From Dermacentor variabilis (taxonomy: Eukaryota; Arthropoda; Arachnida; Ixodida; Ixodidae): DNA of 64,000 nucleotides. Below, in pieces: positions 1 through 11,499 of this stretch. Each line of letters starts with the position of its first letter. The first letter of the stretch is position 1. The translations under genes were made by a program, and so were the position numbers. Location: positions 210,619,632-210,683,631 of the forward strand of contig NC_134568.1 in the NCBI RefSeq assembly GCF_050947875.1. Direction: 5' to 3'. A model generated the notes under the pieces. It was given only the letters and a program-made list of their open reading frames with translations, did no database searches and was not told the origin of the DNA.

Positions 1-1240
1 GGCAGTGTTCGTACAATTTCTTAGCATACAAAGGAAAAGTTAAATGTTGAGAGAGACATTACTTGTTAATTAAAAGATGTCTAGCGTCAGATGGCTATTA
101 CCGACTAAACGGAGGTGGAATATTCGACATATTAAATGTCAATTCAACACTTACTTTTCTCGATTCGTTGATTTGAGAATTTGATATTATATTTCATCGA
201 ATATTCGGCTATGTAAGATGACCAGCCATACGAAATTATATACTGTTATTGGAGTGTGCCTGTCTGGAGAAGCAGTAATTAATGTTGTGGCTGTTGATGT
301 ATTCCGCGTCATCGCCTATTATTCGTCAATTAGGTTCCTGGACACAACAGCCACGGTAGAGTAAAGCAGTACTGCGTTAATAATTATGCTATGGCTGTTT
401 GTTTTCCTCCGTATTTTTATGTGTTAAAACCGGTTCTACTGCAAGTTAACAGCCATAAAATTGGTTAGCGCACGCGAGAAGGGGGGGGGGTAGTTTGTTT
501 TTATCTAAACACTGACAGCTCATGCAGCTCATGCGACGCTCTCAGCGCCCTTTCAAGTCGCAGAATTATTCCTGAGATCAGGCCCATTTGGCCTCTTTGC
601 ACTGTAATTCGGAGACCTTGACAAATCCCACCGAAATGGAACAATGGCATACCTTTCAATGGTGACATGATCACTTGGCTAGCAATGAACTCACTGACAG
701 CGAAATAAAGACCTTTTATGGCGCTGCATGATGAAGCACGCATCGCTTATTAGTGACCGCTCCATGCTGTCATCAGCCATTCAAGGTAACACAGCGATTC
801 CTTGAGCTATAATCCCTACCTCATCCATAGGTATATGCATGAAATTGATATACCGACGTCAAATTCCGTGTACCTTCCAAAGTCACGCGCAGTCAAGCAA
901 GTTTTTCAGACGGGATGCGCGGCGCGTCCTCATCGGCCGAGTCAACGTCATCGACTGGCCTGGCGTCAGGGCATGAAGGCGGGTGCTCCCGTACATATAG
1001 AACTCTAATGGACATACTTAGCGTTTGCCCTGCATATGTGCAAAAACGGCAGACAGTGACAGATTTTTTTTTAAAAGCACCGGCGGACCACAATTTTCCA
1101 ATGGTTCTATCGGTGTTATTTGTTAACACAAACGCTGCAAGCAAACAGAGCCGCGTTGTCATGTTAAATTCGCTAGTATTTCATTGCGTGTAACCGCTTT
1201 ATTTGATTTGTGCTGGTGCTGTTACAACAAACCCAGTGGC
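1..1240. other. Unidentified AT-rich DNA
   Basis: No protein family, RNA gene or repeat unit could be identified. Short open frames on both strands have no recognisable domains and overlap one another, as expected by chance. A run of ten G lies near 481-490. The stretch is probably intergenic or very old repeat sequence. Confidence 0.4.
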
Positions 1241-1249
1241 AGGCGCGGC

Positions 1250-1860
1250 AAGACTTTAACAGCAGCGTCCGAAAAGTCGGGAGAAGAGGCAAAGAAAGAT
1301 TCGCTTTAAAATAAAGTTGGGTGGCGCGTGCTCGAGGCGCAAGCTCGGCACGCGCAGTGTTTTTCTGGAAGCCTGCTTCGCTGGTCGCCGCAGCCGCCGC
1401 TCCGCTCGCCACCTTCGCCCTTCTGCTGAAATAAACGTAGGGGACTACGGCCCTGCTCGTGGGCCGCCGTCACGACTTCTTACAGTCATAACTCGACCAC
1501 GGGGTGACATCAACTTCGGAGAAATTTGGAGGACGCTTAAGCTTTGCCTTCAAGAGTGGAACGCGATAGCATTTAAAGATCCCTGACTGCTTCTCATGCT
1601 TCCCGGCAACTGCAGCTTATGTAACCGTAATGTTTACTGGGAAACACTGGCGACGAACGCTATGCACGAAGGCGAGCTTTCTGGTAGAAACGCGGCCTTT
1701 GCGCGCTACCGTGTGCAAATCTCGGAAGCCATAGCCGCTCTACGAATGGTAGAAACGCTGGAAAAGGGGTTTGTGTTTCGAGTTTCCGCGTAACAGATTT
1801 ATGTTCTTTTTTCGTATATTCAAATTACAGCCCGACGCTATCATGTTTGTAGGTTGTGTG
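1250..1860 (+). repeat. Probable dispersed tick repeat (GC-richer block)
   Basis: A GC-richer block with abrupt composition change from the flanks. The wording of the sequence around 1500-1790 (a stretch beginning with a histidine-less run, ending in a gcgtaacag motif) resembles a repeat I have seen often in tick genomic DNA, but this rests on memory, not on a second copy in the window. Its short open frames (for example 1317-1586 and 1596-1793) show no known domain. It could be part of a non-autonomous element. Confidence 0.3.
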
Positions 1861-2005
1861 TAAGTCGCACTTTACGATTTTTCTTACGTATTTTACCATG
1901 AGAAATTCAATTGTTTCAGTAACTTCCTTGCGCTACATAGAGGGTCTGTGTGATTGGGTATGCGTGGTTGCGTACGCCCAGCGTCTGCGCCGGATGCTGT
2001 GTGTG

Positions 2006-2229
2006 TGTCGTATCTTGGGCGCCGAGTGCCACACGTGTTCCGCGCAAGTGCATCGTATGTCAAAACGCATGTACCATGTGCATGCTGTACATACAAAATA
2101 TCTGTTATTGATAAAAAGACACACCCCTTTCTGAATACTATATATGTACACATGTGCAATAAATCGGTGTTCTAAATTTCCGCCACTGCCCCGGCCCAGC
2201 ATGTTTAGCTTCCTAGACGCTGCAAGACA
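2006..2229 (+). repeat. 5' LTR of gypsy element
   Basis: Nearly the same sequence recurs at 6210-6428, including the gccacacgtgttccgcgcaa core and an aataaa box at about 2159-2164. It starts with TG and ends with CA (tgcaagaca). The 3' copy ends tacaataca. Substitutions between the two LTRs show that the insertion is not recent. Confidence 0.85.
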
Positions 2230-2301
2230 TGGTGTAATAAGTGGGACACGTATTCAAGCACGACTTCGATCTTCGACGGGCAGCACTGCAGGGACTACGT
2301 A

Positions 2302-3522
2302 ATGGATTCACTGAGAGCGCCTGGTCCGTTAAACATGACGGGGAAAGTGAGCAAGAATTGGCAGACATTCAAGCAGAGATTCGAACTCTTTCTCGCGGCA
2401 TCAGAACCGGATGACAAGAAGCGATCAGTGTCGTCGAAGACAGCGCTGTTTCTCAGTGCCACAGGTGAGGATTCTATCGAGATATTTAATACGCTCAGCT
2501 TCGCAGAAAGCGAAGACAAGGCCGACTACGCGATGGTCGTCAAGAAATTTGACGATTACTTCAAGCTGCAGATCAACGAAATACATGGACGCTACATATT
2601 TCGGAAGAGAGTTCAGAGCCAATGTGAGCCATTTGAACACTTCCTGCGGGACGTGAAGCAACAGGCATGGACGTGCAATTTCGGCGCGCTTCAGGATTCT
2701 ATGGTCCGAGACCAGATTGTGTACGGAACCAAAGACGACAAGGTGAGAGAAAAACTCCTCAGGGACGGTGAGTTGACATTGCAGAAGGCTGAGCACGTCT
2801 GCAAGGCAGAAACTTGCCAAGAACTCCCCGCCAAGACTCTCCGCCAAGAAACTTGGGAACGAGGTCAAAAGCAAGTAGACACCATCCGCAATGCATGCTC
2901 GAATCCAAAAATGGCGCAAGCCAAGATGTACAAATGCTTCAAGTGCGGACGCACGCATCAGCCTAGAGACTGTCCCACGTTCGGACGAACGTGCCGAAAA
3001 TGCCAAAGGAGAAACCATGTGCACTTTGCGATTTGCTGCAGAGCCCCCGCGCTGGTCGACGAAATTCAAGATCACGAAGTTGATTTCAGCGTCTTAGGGG
3101 TGTCTGCAAGAGGCGTCATAAGCGAACGCGACTGGATGGTTCGAATGAACGTCAATAACGTTTCGGTCAAACTAAAAGTCGATACAGGGTCTCAGGTCAA
3201 TTTGATGCCCGTTGGAATATACAATAGAATGCGCCCAAGCCCTGAAATGAAGCAATGTAGCGTGGTGCTACATTCGTACAGTGGAGACACGATCAAACAT
3301 CTTGGAGTCGTCCGAACGGAAATAACGCTGGGCGACCGAACAGTTCCTCTCGAATTTTTCGTGGTGCGCAAAGGTCGCGCAATCCTAGGCCTACAAGCAA
3401 CCGAACGACTTGGATTGCTCTCGCGCGTCCACAGCGTATCACAGGACGACTGTGATGAAATCGCGAAAGACTTTCGTCAAATTTTCACTAGGACAGGCTG
3501 TGTGAAAAAGTGTATCACATGA
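2302..3522 (+). CDS. gag: Gypsy gag with protease start (open part)
   Basis: The 406-codon open frame starts 73 bases after the 5' LTR. The N-terminal ~200 residues are a gypsy-type capsid region. Two zinc knuckles follow: CFKCGRTHQPRDC near residue 212 and a second cysteine cluster near 232. A retropepsin-like active site, VDTGSQ, lies near residue 293, followed by the hydrophobic-G-hydrophobic flap region and an ILG motif. Gag packages the element RNA and protease matures the polyprotein. The frame leaves its normal path near 3505, where the RT continues in another frame, so it ends early. This is the best preserved part of a dead element. Confidence 0.85.
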   Translation: MDSLRAPGPLNMTGKVSKNWQTFKQRFELFLAASEPDDKKRSVSSKTALFLSATGEDSIEIFNTLSFAESEDKADYAMVVKKFDDYFKLQINEIHGRYIFRKRVQSQCEPFEHFLRDVKQQAWTCNFGALQDSMVRDQIVYGTKDDKVREKLLRDGELTLQKAEHVCKAETCQELPAKTLRQETWERGQKQVDTIRNACSNPKMAQAKMYKCFKCGRTHQPRDCPTFGRTCRKCQRRNHVHFAICCRAPALVDEIQDHEVDFSVLGVSARGVISERDWMVRMNVNNVSVKLKVDTGSQVNLMPVGIYNRMRPSPEMKQCSVVLHSYSGDTIKHLGVVRTEITLGDRTVPLEFFVVRKGRAILGLQATERLGLLSRVHSVSQDDCDEIAKDFRQIFTRTGCVKKCIT

Positions 3523-4430
3523 TTCTTCGAGACAACGCCGAGCCAGTCATTCAGCCAGTTCGACGCGTACCGTTGGCCCCGACAGAACCATTACGGGGTG
3601 AACTCGAGAGGATGGAGCACCATGGAGTTATCACAAAAGTCACCGAGCCTACTGACTGGGTGTGTCCCCTGGGGATTGCTAGAAAAAAAGAACGGGAAAA
3701 TTTGTCTCTGCATTGACCCTAGCAAAATCAATGAGTGCATAAAGAGGGAGCACTACATGATGCCGCGACGAGAAGATATAGAAGCTGAGTTAGCTTGTGC
3801 AACTGTATTCTCCCGCTTAGACACTAACTCTGGATGCCACCAAATCTTCTTGGATGACTAGACATCGCGGATTTGCACGTTCTCTACCCCATTTGGTCGT
3901 TACCGCTTTTTACGATTACCCTTCAGCATATTGTCCGCCCCTGAGGTGTTCCAAAAACGCTGAATGAAATTTTCGAAGGCCTTCCCGGCGTGAATATATA
4001 GGTGGACGACATCCTGGTATGGGGCTCGTCGGTAGACGAGCACAATGAACGTCTGACATCTGTGCTGCTAGCAGCAACACGCGCCGGCTTAACCTTTAAT
4101 CCTGATAAGTGTAGCATCGGCGTCCATGAAATCGAGTTTCTTGGAGATGTAATCGATAAAGCAGGCATCAGGCTGATCCAGGCGCTAATTAATTGTATGC
4201 TGCACATGCCGACCTCAGAAGACAAACTCGCGGCACAAAGGATGCTAGGTGTCGTCAATTATTTCGGCAAGTTTCTTCCATCTTTAGCTCAAAGAACAAC
4301 TCTTCTGAGGAGCTTGATCAGACAAGATGTTGTCTTTGAATGGACCAATAACCACGAAAAGGAATGGAGAGAACTATGTGACTACCTCAGCACAAAGTCC
4401 ATGTTGTCGGTATTCGATCCGGCCAATTAA
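3510..4430 (+). pseudogene. pol: Gypsy reverse transcriptase, broken
   Basis: RT segments are recognisable in pieces: the linker and finger region (3510-3700), the fingers/palm with CIDPSKIN and FSRLD (3700-3850), then the palm and thumb. A frameshift lies near 3690-3715 and a stop at about 3859-3861. At 3999-4001 an in-frame TAG occupies the tyrosine position of the catalytic Y-V-D-D box; V-D-D-I-L-V-W follows directly at 4002. The thumb continues to 4430 with the usual FLG, NYFGKF and TLL motifs. The breaks make the enzyme non-functional. Confidence 0.85.
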
Positions 4431-4830
4431 AGCAACAAAAGTGTCATGCGATGCATCCCGAGACGGAATCGGAGCCGCTTTGTTGCAGTGTCACAATGAC
4501 ACATGGAAGCCCGTGGCATATGCATCCTGAGCGCTTACCGAAACAGAACGGCGTTATTCTCAAATTGTAAAAGAAGCTATGGCCGTGGTCTTTGGCTGCG
4601 AAAGATTTAATCATTTCGTCTATGGTCGCCAATTTACTGCTGAAACAGACCACCGCCCTTTGATCGCTACCTCCTAGAAGGCGATTGGTGACATGCCTCC
4701 GAGGTTGCAAATATTTTTTCTGAGATTGCTGCGTTACGAAGTTCAATTAAAATTTGTTCCAGGTAAGCAGCTCCTCCTGGCTGACATGCTGTCCCGTGCC
4801 ACAACCAAGACAACGGCCTGCGACCTCGAC
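4431..4830 (+). pseudogene. pol: Gypsy RNase H, broken
   Basis: The frame contains the RNase H motifs CDASRDGIG (first catalytic D), then a stop at 4528-4530, then the TETERRYSQIVKEAMAVVF region with the catalytic glutamate and the AETDHRPL motif with the next aspartate. A further stop lies near 4675. The end motif FVPGKQLLLADMLSRA at 4755-4800 marks the usual RNase H-to-integrase linker. Same element as the RT; not functional. Confidence 0.8.
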
Positions 4831-5039
4831 AGCAACGATGTAGAGGTGCATGCCGGGAGTACGGTTTCCTCGCTTGTTAGAACACATGGAGGCGGCTGGC
4901 TGCGGAAACGGCGCGTGACGAACAGCTAAGAAACGTGCTGCGAAATCTAGAAGCTGGAAAATGCTTGGAGGGGCTGTAGAAACGATTCGAAGGCGATCTA
5001 TCACACGTGAAAGGAGTGTTGCTCAAAGATTGAAAAGCA

Positions 5040-6088
5040 GTTATTCCGGCTAGCATGAAAAGAGACACTTGAAAGAATTCACCAAGGGCACTTGCGAATC
5101 AGCAAGAGCAAAGCCAGGGCAAGTTTTTTGGCCGGAAATGAACTTAGACATAGAATCGTTCGTCCAGACCTGTTCTATTTGCAAAAAGTATGCATATAGC
5201 CAACCTCGAGAGCCTCTACAGATGCGCCCTGTGCCGGACCAACCATGGTACCCTGTCGGCATTGACATTTTTGAATACGGCGGGAGGTCGTACCTGTGCG
5301 TTTACGACGCCCTGTCAAACTTTCCTGAAGTGGAACTGCTCAAGGACACCACGGCCAAAACAGTGGTTGACGCAACAAGTTCTATCTTTGCTAGACGCGG
5401 CATCCCCATAGAAGTTGGTTCTGACAATGGCCCTCAATTTTCATGTTGGGGATTGCGTTGTTCTCACAATTGTACGATTTTAGGCATGTCACGTCTAGCC
5501 CGGGATACTCACGTTCTAATGGGTTGGCAGAAAAGTGTTCACATAACTCAGCGTATCCTCAAGGAAACGACTGAAGCGAAACAAAATTTCTGGTTGGGAC
5601 TGCTCGCTTTCAGGACCACTCCACTCGAGTGTGGCGCATCGCCCGCTGAGCTGCTGATGGGACGAAGGCTCCGCACAATTCCCAACGTTCAAAGCAACCC
5701 CAGTCACGAGGTGTTCCGGCGCCTTCAGACAGACCACTCTAGGGGATCAACGGCACGCCTGAGCCCTGGAGATACGGTACGGATCAAGAAAGGTGCATGG
5801 GACACGAAAGCGAAGGTTCTCAAGCCTGCTGGTTACCCGAGGTCGTATACAGTTGTCACAGAAGACAGCACAGTGTTGAGGCGCAACCGGCAGCACCTGC
5901 TACTGACGCGGGAGCCCTTCCGACGCAACGTACAGGAAGACGACGATGATGACTCCGAGGGAAACTCGGGCCAAGGAAATGGGTCGGCACCTAGCTACAC
6001 TGAATGTACAGCCCCGTCTATTCCTTCTGAGCCCGGTGCCCCAATAAGTGTCTCGTCCACACCAGCCCCACGGAGGTCGCTCAGATAA
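5040..6088 (+). pseudogene. pol: Gypsy integrase, frameshifted
   Basis: The integrase begins with the HHCC zinc-binding region (HQGH in one frame near 5080, CSIC at about 5171). A 339-codon open frame from 5069 carries the catalytic core: the first aspartate in GIDIFEYGG, the second in GSDNGPQF. The expected glutamate (in an NGLAEK context) is in a different frame near 5518-5535, so at least one frameshift lies between 5440 and 5510. The C-terminal part (5620-6088) includes the SPAELLMGRRLRT signature, a GDTVRIKK strand and an acidic, serine-rich tail. Non-functional. Confidence 0.83.
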
Positions 6089-6209
6089 CGTCGACCGCCT
6101 CAACGTCTGGCCTACGACCAGAACTTCGCGCAAGTGCCGTGAACGAAAGTGCCTGACAATTTTCATTAATGCTCTTTTCCCATCTATTGTTTTGTTTTTC
6201 GAACAAAGG

Positions 6210-6428
6210 TATCGCATCTTGAGCGCCGAGCGCCACACGTGTTCCGCGCAAGTGCATCGTATGTCAAAACGCAGGCACCATGTGCATGCTGTGCAAACAA
6301 CTTATCTGTTATTGATAAAAAGACACACCCTTTTCTAAATCTTATATATGTACACGTGTGCAATAAATCAGTGTTCTTTCACCCACGGCCCGGCCCAGCA
6401 TGTTTGACTTCCTAGACGCTACAATACA
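6210..6428 (+). repeat. 3' LTR of gypsy element
   Basis: Copy of 2006-2229 with scattered substitutions, ending in ca at 6428. The short purine-rich tract gaacaaagg at 6201-6209 may be the polypurine primer. The aataaa box is at about 6362-6367. Confidence 0.85.
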
Positions 6429-7580
6429 GTGTTCTCTGCGGCACGGGACCCTTAACTCACCCTGAACTTCATCACAACCAACGGCCAGGCCGTGGGAGCC
6501 CACGCCCGTGCCCCTACGGTACGCATTGATGCAAACCAGGACACCGCCATAGCCAGTACTCCTCACGAATAATTTGCTACGAGAATCCGGCATCTCAAGA
6601 ACCTCCACTTGGCGGACAACACAAGGTAAATGCAGCTGGTGGCGAAGCTTCCATAGGAGCCCATACGTTCAAAACATGGCGGTTCATCGGTGGTTCATGG
6701 GGCTTAACGCCATCTGTATTTGGAGGGAACATTTCCGGCGGGAAAAAAAATTCGACGCCATATCCGTTAAAAACAGAAATGACGCCATTTTGTTTTCGGC
6801 GGCGCGAAATTTGTTTTGTTGGCCTGCCTTTAGAGCTATACATTCAAATGCCCCACCATTCGACTTGATCGGCGTTTCGAGCTTTCAAGGCTGAAAGCGA
6901 TGCAGGAAAAGGCGAGCCGTACGGTTGTCGAAATCGCACCCTTGCACAGAACACTCTCTTTGGAGGCTGACGAAAGCTTTAGGTGCACAGCGCTGATCCC
7001 ATCATCGGATGCCAAGCGCGTCAGCCAGCGCAATCCCACGAAAACAACTACACAATTATCTGGTGGTCGTAACTCACTACTTTTGACTGAACAGGTTAAG
7101 AAGCGATGAAGCTAGCCGCGTCGCCAAATTCAGACAAACTTCGGCAAGCAAAAAAGCACAACGTGTGAGGGGGGCGTATTTCAACAGGTGAACTTTACAA
7201 GCGCGCCTTTCTGCACATTTCAAGAGGTGCATTGCATTGCGAGTGATAGCGGCGTCAACGCCCCCTGTAACGACGGGCACTGAAAAAAAAATGTATTTAT
7301 TAATAATATTAAAATTAAATAAACTTCTATTTCTTAACTCGTCGCGAATATATAAAATTGACCAGGAATTTTATTTTCGTTGAATGATTCTAACTGTGCC
7401 TCGCTTGAATTAAAAAGCGCTTTTTTTTTCTTTACCAATGTCTGTTCCCTCCAAACATAGTCGCGCTTCAATCGCTGCTCCCGTAAACGCCCTTGCTGAT
7501 GTCGGTGGCAATTTGTACTGAACTGCTTTTCGTCCGAAGCTTCGCGACCTATTTGGGTCGACCTTGGACAACATTTCGCC
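6429..7580. other. Unidentified DNA between gypsy element and LINE
   Basis: Nothing firm is recognised. The stretch has an A/T-rich end (7268-7330, with aataaa-like motifs) and short chance open frames. It may include the 5' non-coding part of the LINE that follows. Confidence 0.35.
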
Positions 7581-7589
7581 GTGACGGCG

Positions 7590-8430
7590 TACGTTGCGCT
7601 GCCAGTAGACGCGGTCGGGGGCGTGGCATACGGGTCCCCACAAGTGCCACCGAGGAAGACCTCCTGAACTACCACTCATCCCGCGGTCAAACCATTCTCC
7701 CCACTCGAATGCTGGGCAAGTCCACCACCACCCTCGTAACCTTCTCTGGACGGACAGTACCCTTTTATATCGCGTACGCTGGCGGAGAATTACGTTTCAC
7801 CCTTACCGCCACACCACTAAAGTATGCGGCATTTGCCAATAAGTTGGACACCGAACCGACGTAGGCCCACCCCGGACGCTCAAATCTGCTCCACCTGTGG
7901 CATCGCGAATGCGCTACCTGGATATGCGTGGACACCAAAGTGCGTGCTATGTCAAGGTCCGCATCCTACAGCCGACAAGGACGTCTCCCAAGCTGCTCCA
8001 ACCAGCACCACCGTCGACACACCCGTTGTCACACCGTTCCAGCAGGCGGGATCTGCTGAGGCAGCGTAGCCGTTCCCGCTCGGCTACATACCCGATGACT
8101 CACATCAGGACAGCGCCCACAGTCGCGTTTCCGAGGGCGTACCAGGTCTCAACCACTCCTGCAGCTGGGCTCAGCGCCTCAAATCCTGGCCCGGGATCCA
8201 CCAGTGGACACCGGCGCCGCCCCCCCCCCCCAGGTGAGCTAGGTAGGACAGTGCTTTTCCAAACCCACCAAAACTCCAACGACGTCTCCCCTGAAACCCC
8301 CCATACGCCCCAAACCCACACACGCGTCTCAAGAAAATCACTTTCTTCAACTAATACCGGAAATACGTAACGAAAACGCCGCCCTGCACGCAGAGATGCA
8401 ACACCATTCCTCGCCAGCGAATACGCCACA
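7590..8430 (+). pseudogene. LINE ORF1 (Gag-like, zinc knuckle), broken
   Basis: The fragment reads GIRVPTSATEEDLLNY and later TTTLVTFSGRTVPFYIAY, both typical of the nucleic-acid-binding ORF1 protein of I-clade LINEs in ticks. After a stop at 7861-7863 the cysteine segment CSTCGIANALPGYAW...CVLC follows in another frame (7875-7960), then an RS-rich stretch (8060-8100) and a short coiled coil (8340-8400). ORF1 binds the LINE RNA. At least two frameshifts are needed, so this is a relic. Confidence 0.72.
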
Positions 8431-9272
8431 CCAAGCTTACTGACTGGGATGCCGCAGTGAATGAGCGCAACTCGCAACACACACCATCGAAAAGCTGAAT
8501 CATCGGTGAACGACCTCCAGGCTTGGGTCAAAAGGCATTCGAAGACCCTCGCGCTTAAAACAGAAAACCCCGCAGTCGACACACTTTTACTCCATCTCTG
8601 GGAAGCATGCCATAACCTCGTCAAGTGATGGAAACGCCAAAAACACAATCGTCGGCTTAAACTTCGAAGTACCAACATTACCGAGGCAGCGGGGAAATAC
8701 ACCATCCAGCTAACAAGGCAGAATTGGCAACATTTCTGCAACAAATTGCAAGGAACACTCAGTACCACCAAGGCATGGGGCATCTTACGCCATCTACTAG
8801 ATCCCTCCGAGAACAAGAACATTACCAACCACAACACGATAAGGATTCTCCGTGCGTACCCAGGCACCGACGCGGATGTTCTCGAAGAACCGCAAAACAA
8901 GTACATCGCCCTCCCCCCCACCCCACTAACCCGACTGCACCTCCGCAAGATTACATGGGAGCCTCCAACGAGGACCTGGACATTCCCATCAACGTACTCG
9001 AGCTAAGGCAAGCTTTCAATCACCTCACCTGCAGCATCACACCGGGCAGAGACAAGCTGACAAACAAGCTGTTCCATAACCTGGATGACGATTATTGGGA
9101 GGCTCTTGTCGATCTCTTCAACCATCACTAGCAAGCTGGCACTTTACCCCAGGGATGGAAGGACGCAGACATTGCTCTCATTCCCAAACCCGGCAGGACG
9201 CCGAGTCTGAATAATCTCCGCCCTATCTCCTTGACATCCTCTCTGGGCAAGCTTTTTGAGCGCTCAGGTTCA
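8430..9272 (+). pseudogene. LINE ORF2: RT N-terminal half, broken
   Basis: The motif RQNWQHFCNKLQGTL (about 8720-8765) and ILRHLLDP are typical of the region before the RT core in I-clade elements. Further on come the motifs TPGRDKLTNK (about 9043), ALIPKPGR and NLRPISLTSSLGKLFE (9175-9270), which are RT blocks 0-2a. The endonuclease expected upstream is essentially missing: ORF1 remnants run almost directly into this block. Frameshifts and a stop at 9129-9131 interrupt it. The RT is cut off at about 9272 by an insertion. Confidence 0.75.
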
Positions 9273-9700
9273 AGAGGGGGAACTTTGGGCCATTTGGTCC
9301 GACATGTTTAAAAAGGAAAAAAACCGCGACTTTAGACGGGACGTAAGACGAAGGTAAGACCGCACGTCCTGTTTTTGAGCACGTTCAGTCTAATGCCACA
9401 AAGATACGTGTCGTGTGGAAATCTGGAGGACTAAGCGTTACACCGCGCTTCGGGTGGCGCTTGTTCACGGGAAGTACGCTGTTAATTAGCGATACCTTCC
9501 GGACAGCTGCCGTCCGCTTGACATCTCAAAAACGTCAAGGAGATTGTTACGGTGTCTTAAGATAGAAGTGGTTAAGCATGTGGCGCTGCTATGGTGTCTA
9601 CACGCCCAGTTGGACTTCTCGGCGCATTCACAGCACCGCCAGCAGCGCGTCGTTACCGGCTGCAAAAGGCGGATGCGAAGACGGTATGCCTGTCGCATCG
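9273..9700. repeat. ~430-bp insertion inside LINE reverse transcriptase
   Basis: RT sequence stops after the KLFER block at 9272 and resumes with the RLQPYLE block near 9710, although these are normally separated by only a few residues. The intervening DNA contains no RT. It includes a low-complexity start (ggttcaagaggggg) and a later GC-rich portion. I could not find clear terminal inverted repeats or a target duplication, so its class is unknown; a small non-autonomous DNA element is possible. Confidence 0.55.
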
Positions 9701-11499
9701 ATGATTCTACAGCCTCGACTACAGCCTTACCTGGAAACCGACCTTCTCTTGCCAGACTCGATGTTTGGCTTCTTCCCGAATCTATCGGTACAACACGTCC
9801 TTCTTCAACTAAAAGAGGGGCTATTGGAACGCCTCACCCTCACCAGCACAAGCGCCATCATTGCCCTAGATATCAAAGGTGCCTTCGATAACGTCTCTCA
9901 TCAGGCCATTCTCACCTACCTCAACGCTGCCAAATGTGGAAAGTGTATGGTTACATCCATGCTTTCCTCAGAGACCGAATTGCCACCATAGGAATAGATT
10001 GTCTGCTCTCTCAGCCCTTCCGAACACCCAACGGGGAAACGCTGCAGGGAGCTGTGTTGTGACCCACACTCTTTAGCATTGCCATGATGGGACTCCCGCA
10101 TCAGCTGAACTCAATAGTGGGCACACTCAATACTACGCTATGTATACAGACGATGTCACAATCTGGACGACTCGGCAATCGGTAAGCTGCCAGCAAGATG
10201 CGCTCCAGCAGGCAGTTGACGTCGTTCATCGACACGCCCAACAGTGTGATCTCCAGTGCTCACCAGACAAGTCGCCCCTTCTGGTCCTCCGCCACAAGAT
10301 ATGTCCGGCAAACGCGCAAACTCCTCCCAAATCAACCTCACCCTCACAGGATACCCGATCCCCGAGGTTAGACAAATTCGCATCTTGAGACTCCACCTCC
10401 AAGGGAAGGGCAGCAGCGCTCTCACCCTCCAACGCCTAACCACCACAACAACCCAAGTCCTAAGGACGATTGGCAGGTTCACTTCCCGGCGCCACGGTTT
10501 CAAGGCGAAAGATGTACTTCGCCTCATTCAAGCCCTCACCGTTAGCCGCGTGGCCTATGCGGCCCTCAACCTACCCCTTACCGCGGTGAAGCTAGACAAG
10601 GTCGACGTGCTTCTCGGGAAGGCGCACAAGCAAGCCTTGGGTTTCCCCCCTGTAACCGCCACTCTCCGGTTAGAATCTATTGGAATCCACAATACTGCTC
10701 GAGAAATCATTGAAGCCCACCTGACAAGCCAACGCAAACGCCTTGCCCTCACGTCACAAGGTCGCATGGTCCTCGGCCGCCTAGGATACCTCACCGCCAC
10801 CTCTGACCATACAGTTAGCCACCAGCTTACGTTGGCAATACTCAACTGCATTCGAGTCGCTCCTATCCCCAGAAATATGCACCTGGACCAACACGCTCAC
10901 GGTCGCCAGACTACAGCCCAAACACTTCAGGAGCGTTACCGTACACTGCCAGGTACCCTGTACACCGATGCTGCCACCCACGCGCACGGCCGTGCTAACA
11001 CGGCCAGTGTGATCGACGTCGACTTCCCTTAAATGGTGTCGGCCTCCTTCACCTGCACAAGCATCACAGTCATCACAGACATCTCAAGCTTCCAGACGCA
11101 ACTTTGCGAAAGGACGGATCTCCGCTGGAGCACACCGTAAGAGCCCACCCGCTCGGGGCAGATTTTGTATGGACCCCTGGCCGCGAACGTCTTCGCCTAC
11201 ACCAGCAAGCTCACGCTTTCACCCGGGCATACGCCACCCGGGCTCCGCAACATGAAGATCATGATTTACAGGTGGTCTCTGTACCTCCTCAGTACATCAA
11301 CCTCCAACACTATCGCCTCTCCCGCCACATCTATCCCACTCCACACAAATCCCTCACCCGCGAAGACGCATTAGCCAAGCGTCAACTTCAGACTAACACT
11401 TTCGCAGACCTCAGTTTATATCACGCTATGCCACCCACCCTGTATCCATATAAATGCCTCCGCTGCGAGGCGTACGCATCACTGTACCATACTACCTGG
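9700..11499 (+). pseudogene. LINE ORF2: RT core, thumb and RNase H start, broken
   Basis: The RT core includes LLPDSMFGF, then the first catalytic block ALDIKGAFDNVSH (about 9865-9900), then the YTDDVTIW active-site box (10141-10165; the usual alanine is threonine), and PDKSPLLVL. An open 258-codon frame at 10256-11032 covers the thumb (LTLTGYPIPEVRQIRILRLHL, then a long helical region) and enters RNase H at TLYTDAATHAHG. A stop at 11030-11032 ends it. Later fragments give the hydrophobic RNase H and the C-terminal YKCLRCEAYASLYHTTW motif up to 11499, where the gypsy LTR begins. Confidence 0.78.

Larger units (their letters stand above)
2006..6428 (+). mobile_element. Decayed Ty3/gypsy LTR retrotransposon (Mag-like)
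   Basis: The element has two ~220-bp LTRs (2006-2229 and 6210-6428) flanking gag, protease, RT, RNase H and integrase in the normal Ty3/gypsy order. The base after the 5' LTR starts with TGG, as a tRNA primer-binding site should, and a purine-rich tract precedes the 3' LTR. Flanking pentamers gtgtg and gtgtt agree at four of five positions and may be a decayed target-site duplication. The coding region carries several frameshifts and stops, so the copy is dead. The integrase and double zinc knuckle resemble the elements often annotated as K02A2.6-like in arthropods; the exact clade is an inference. Confidence 0.88.

Noticed and set aside
893..1193. Overlapping 89- and 92-codon open frames on opposite strands
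   Set aside because: No domain, no conserved pattern, and mutual overlap suggest chance.
7334..7679. Two minus-strand open frames of 113 and 89 codons
   Set aside because: They lie opposite the LINE ORF1 remnant and show no domain.
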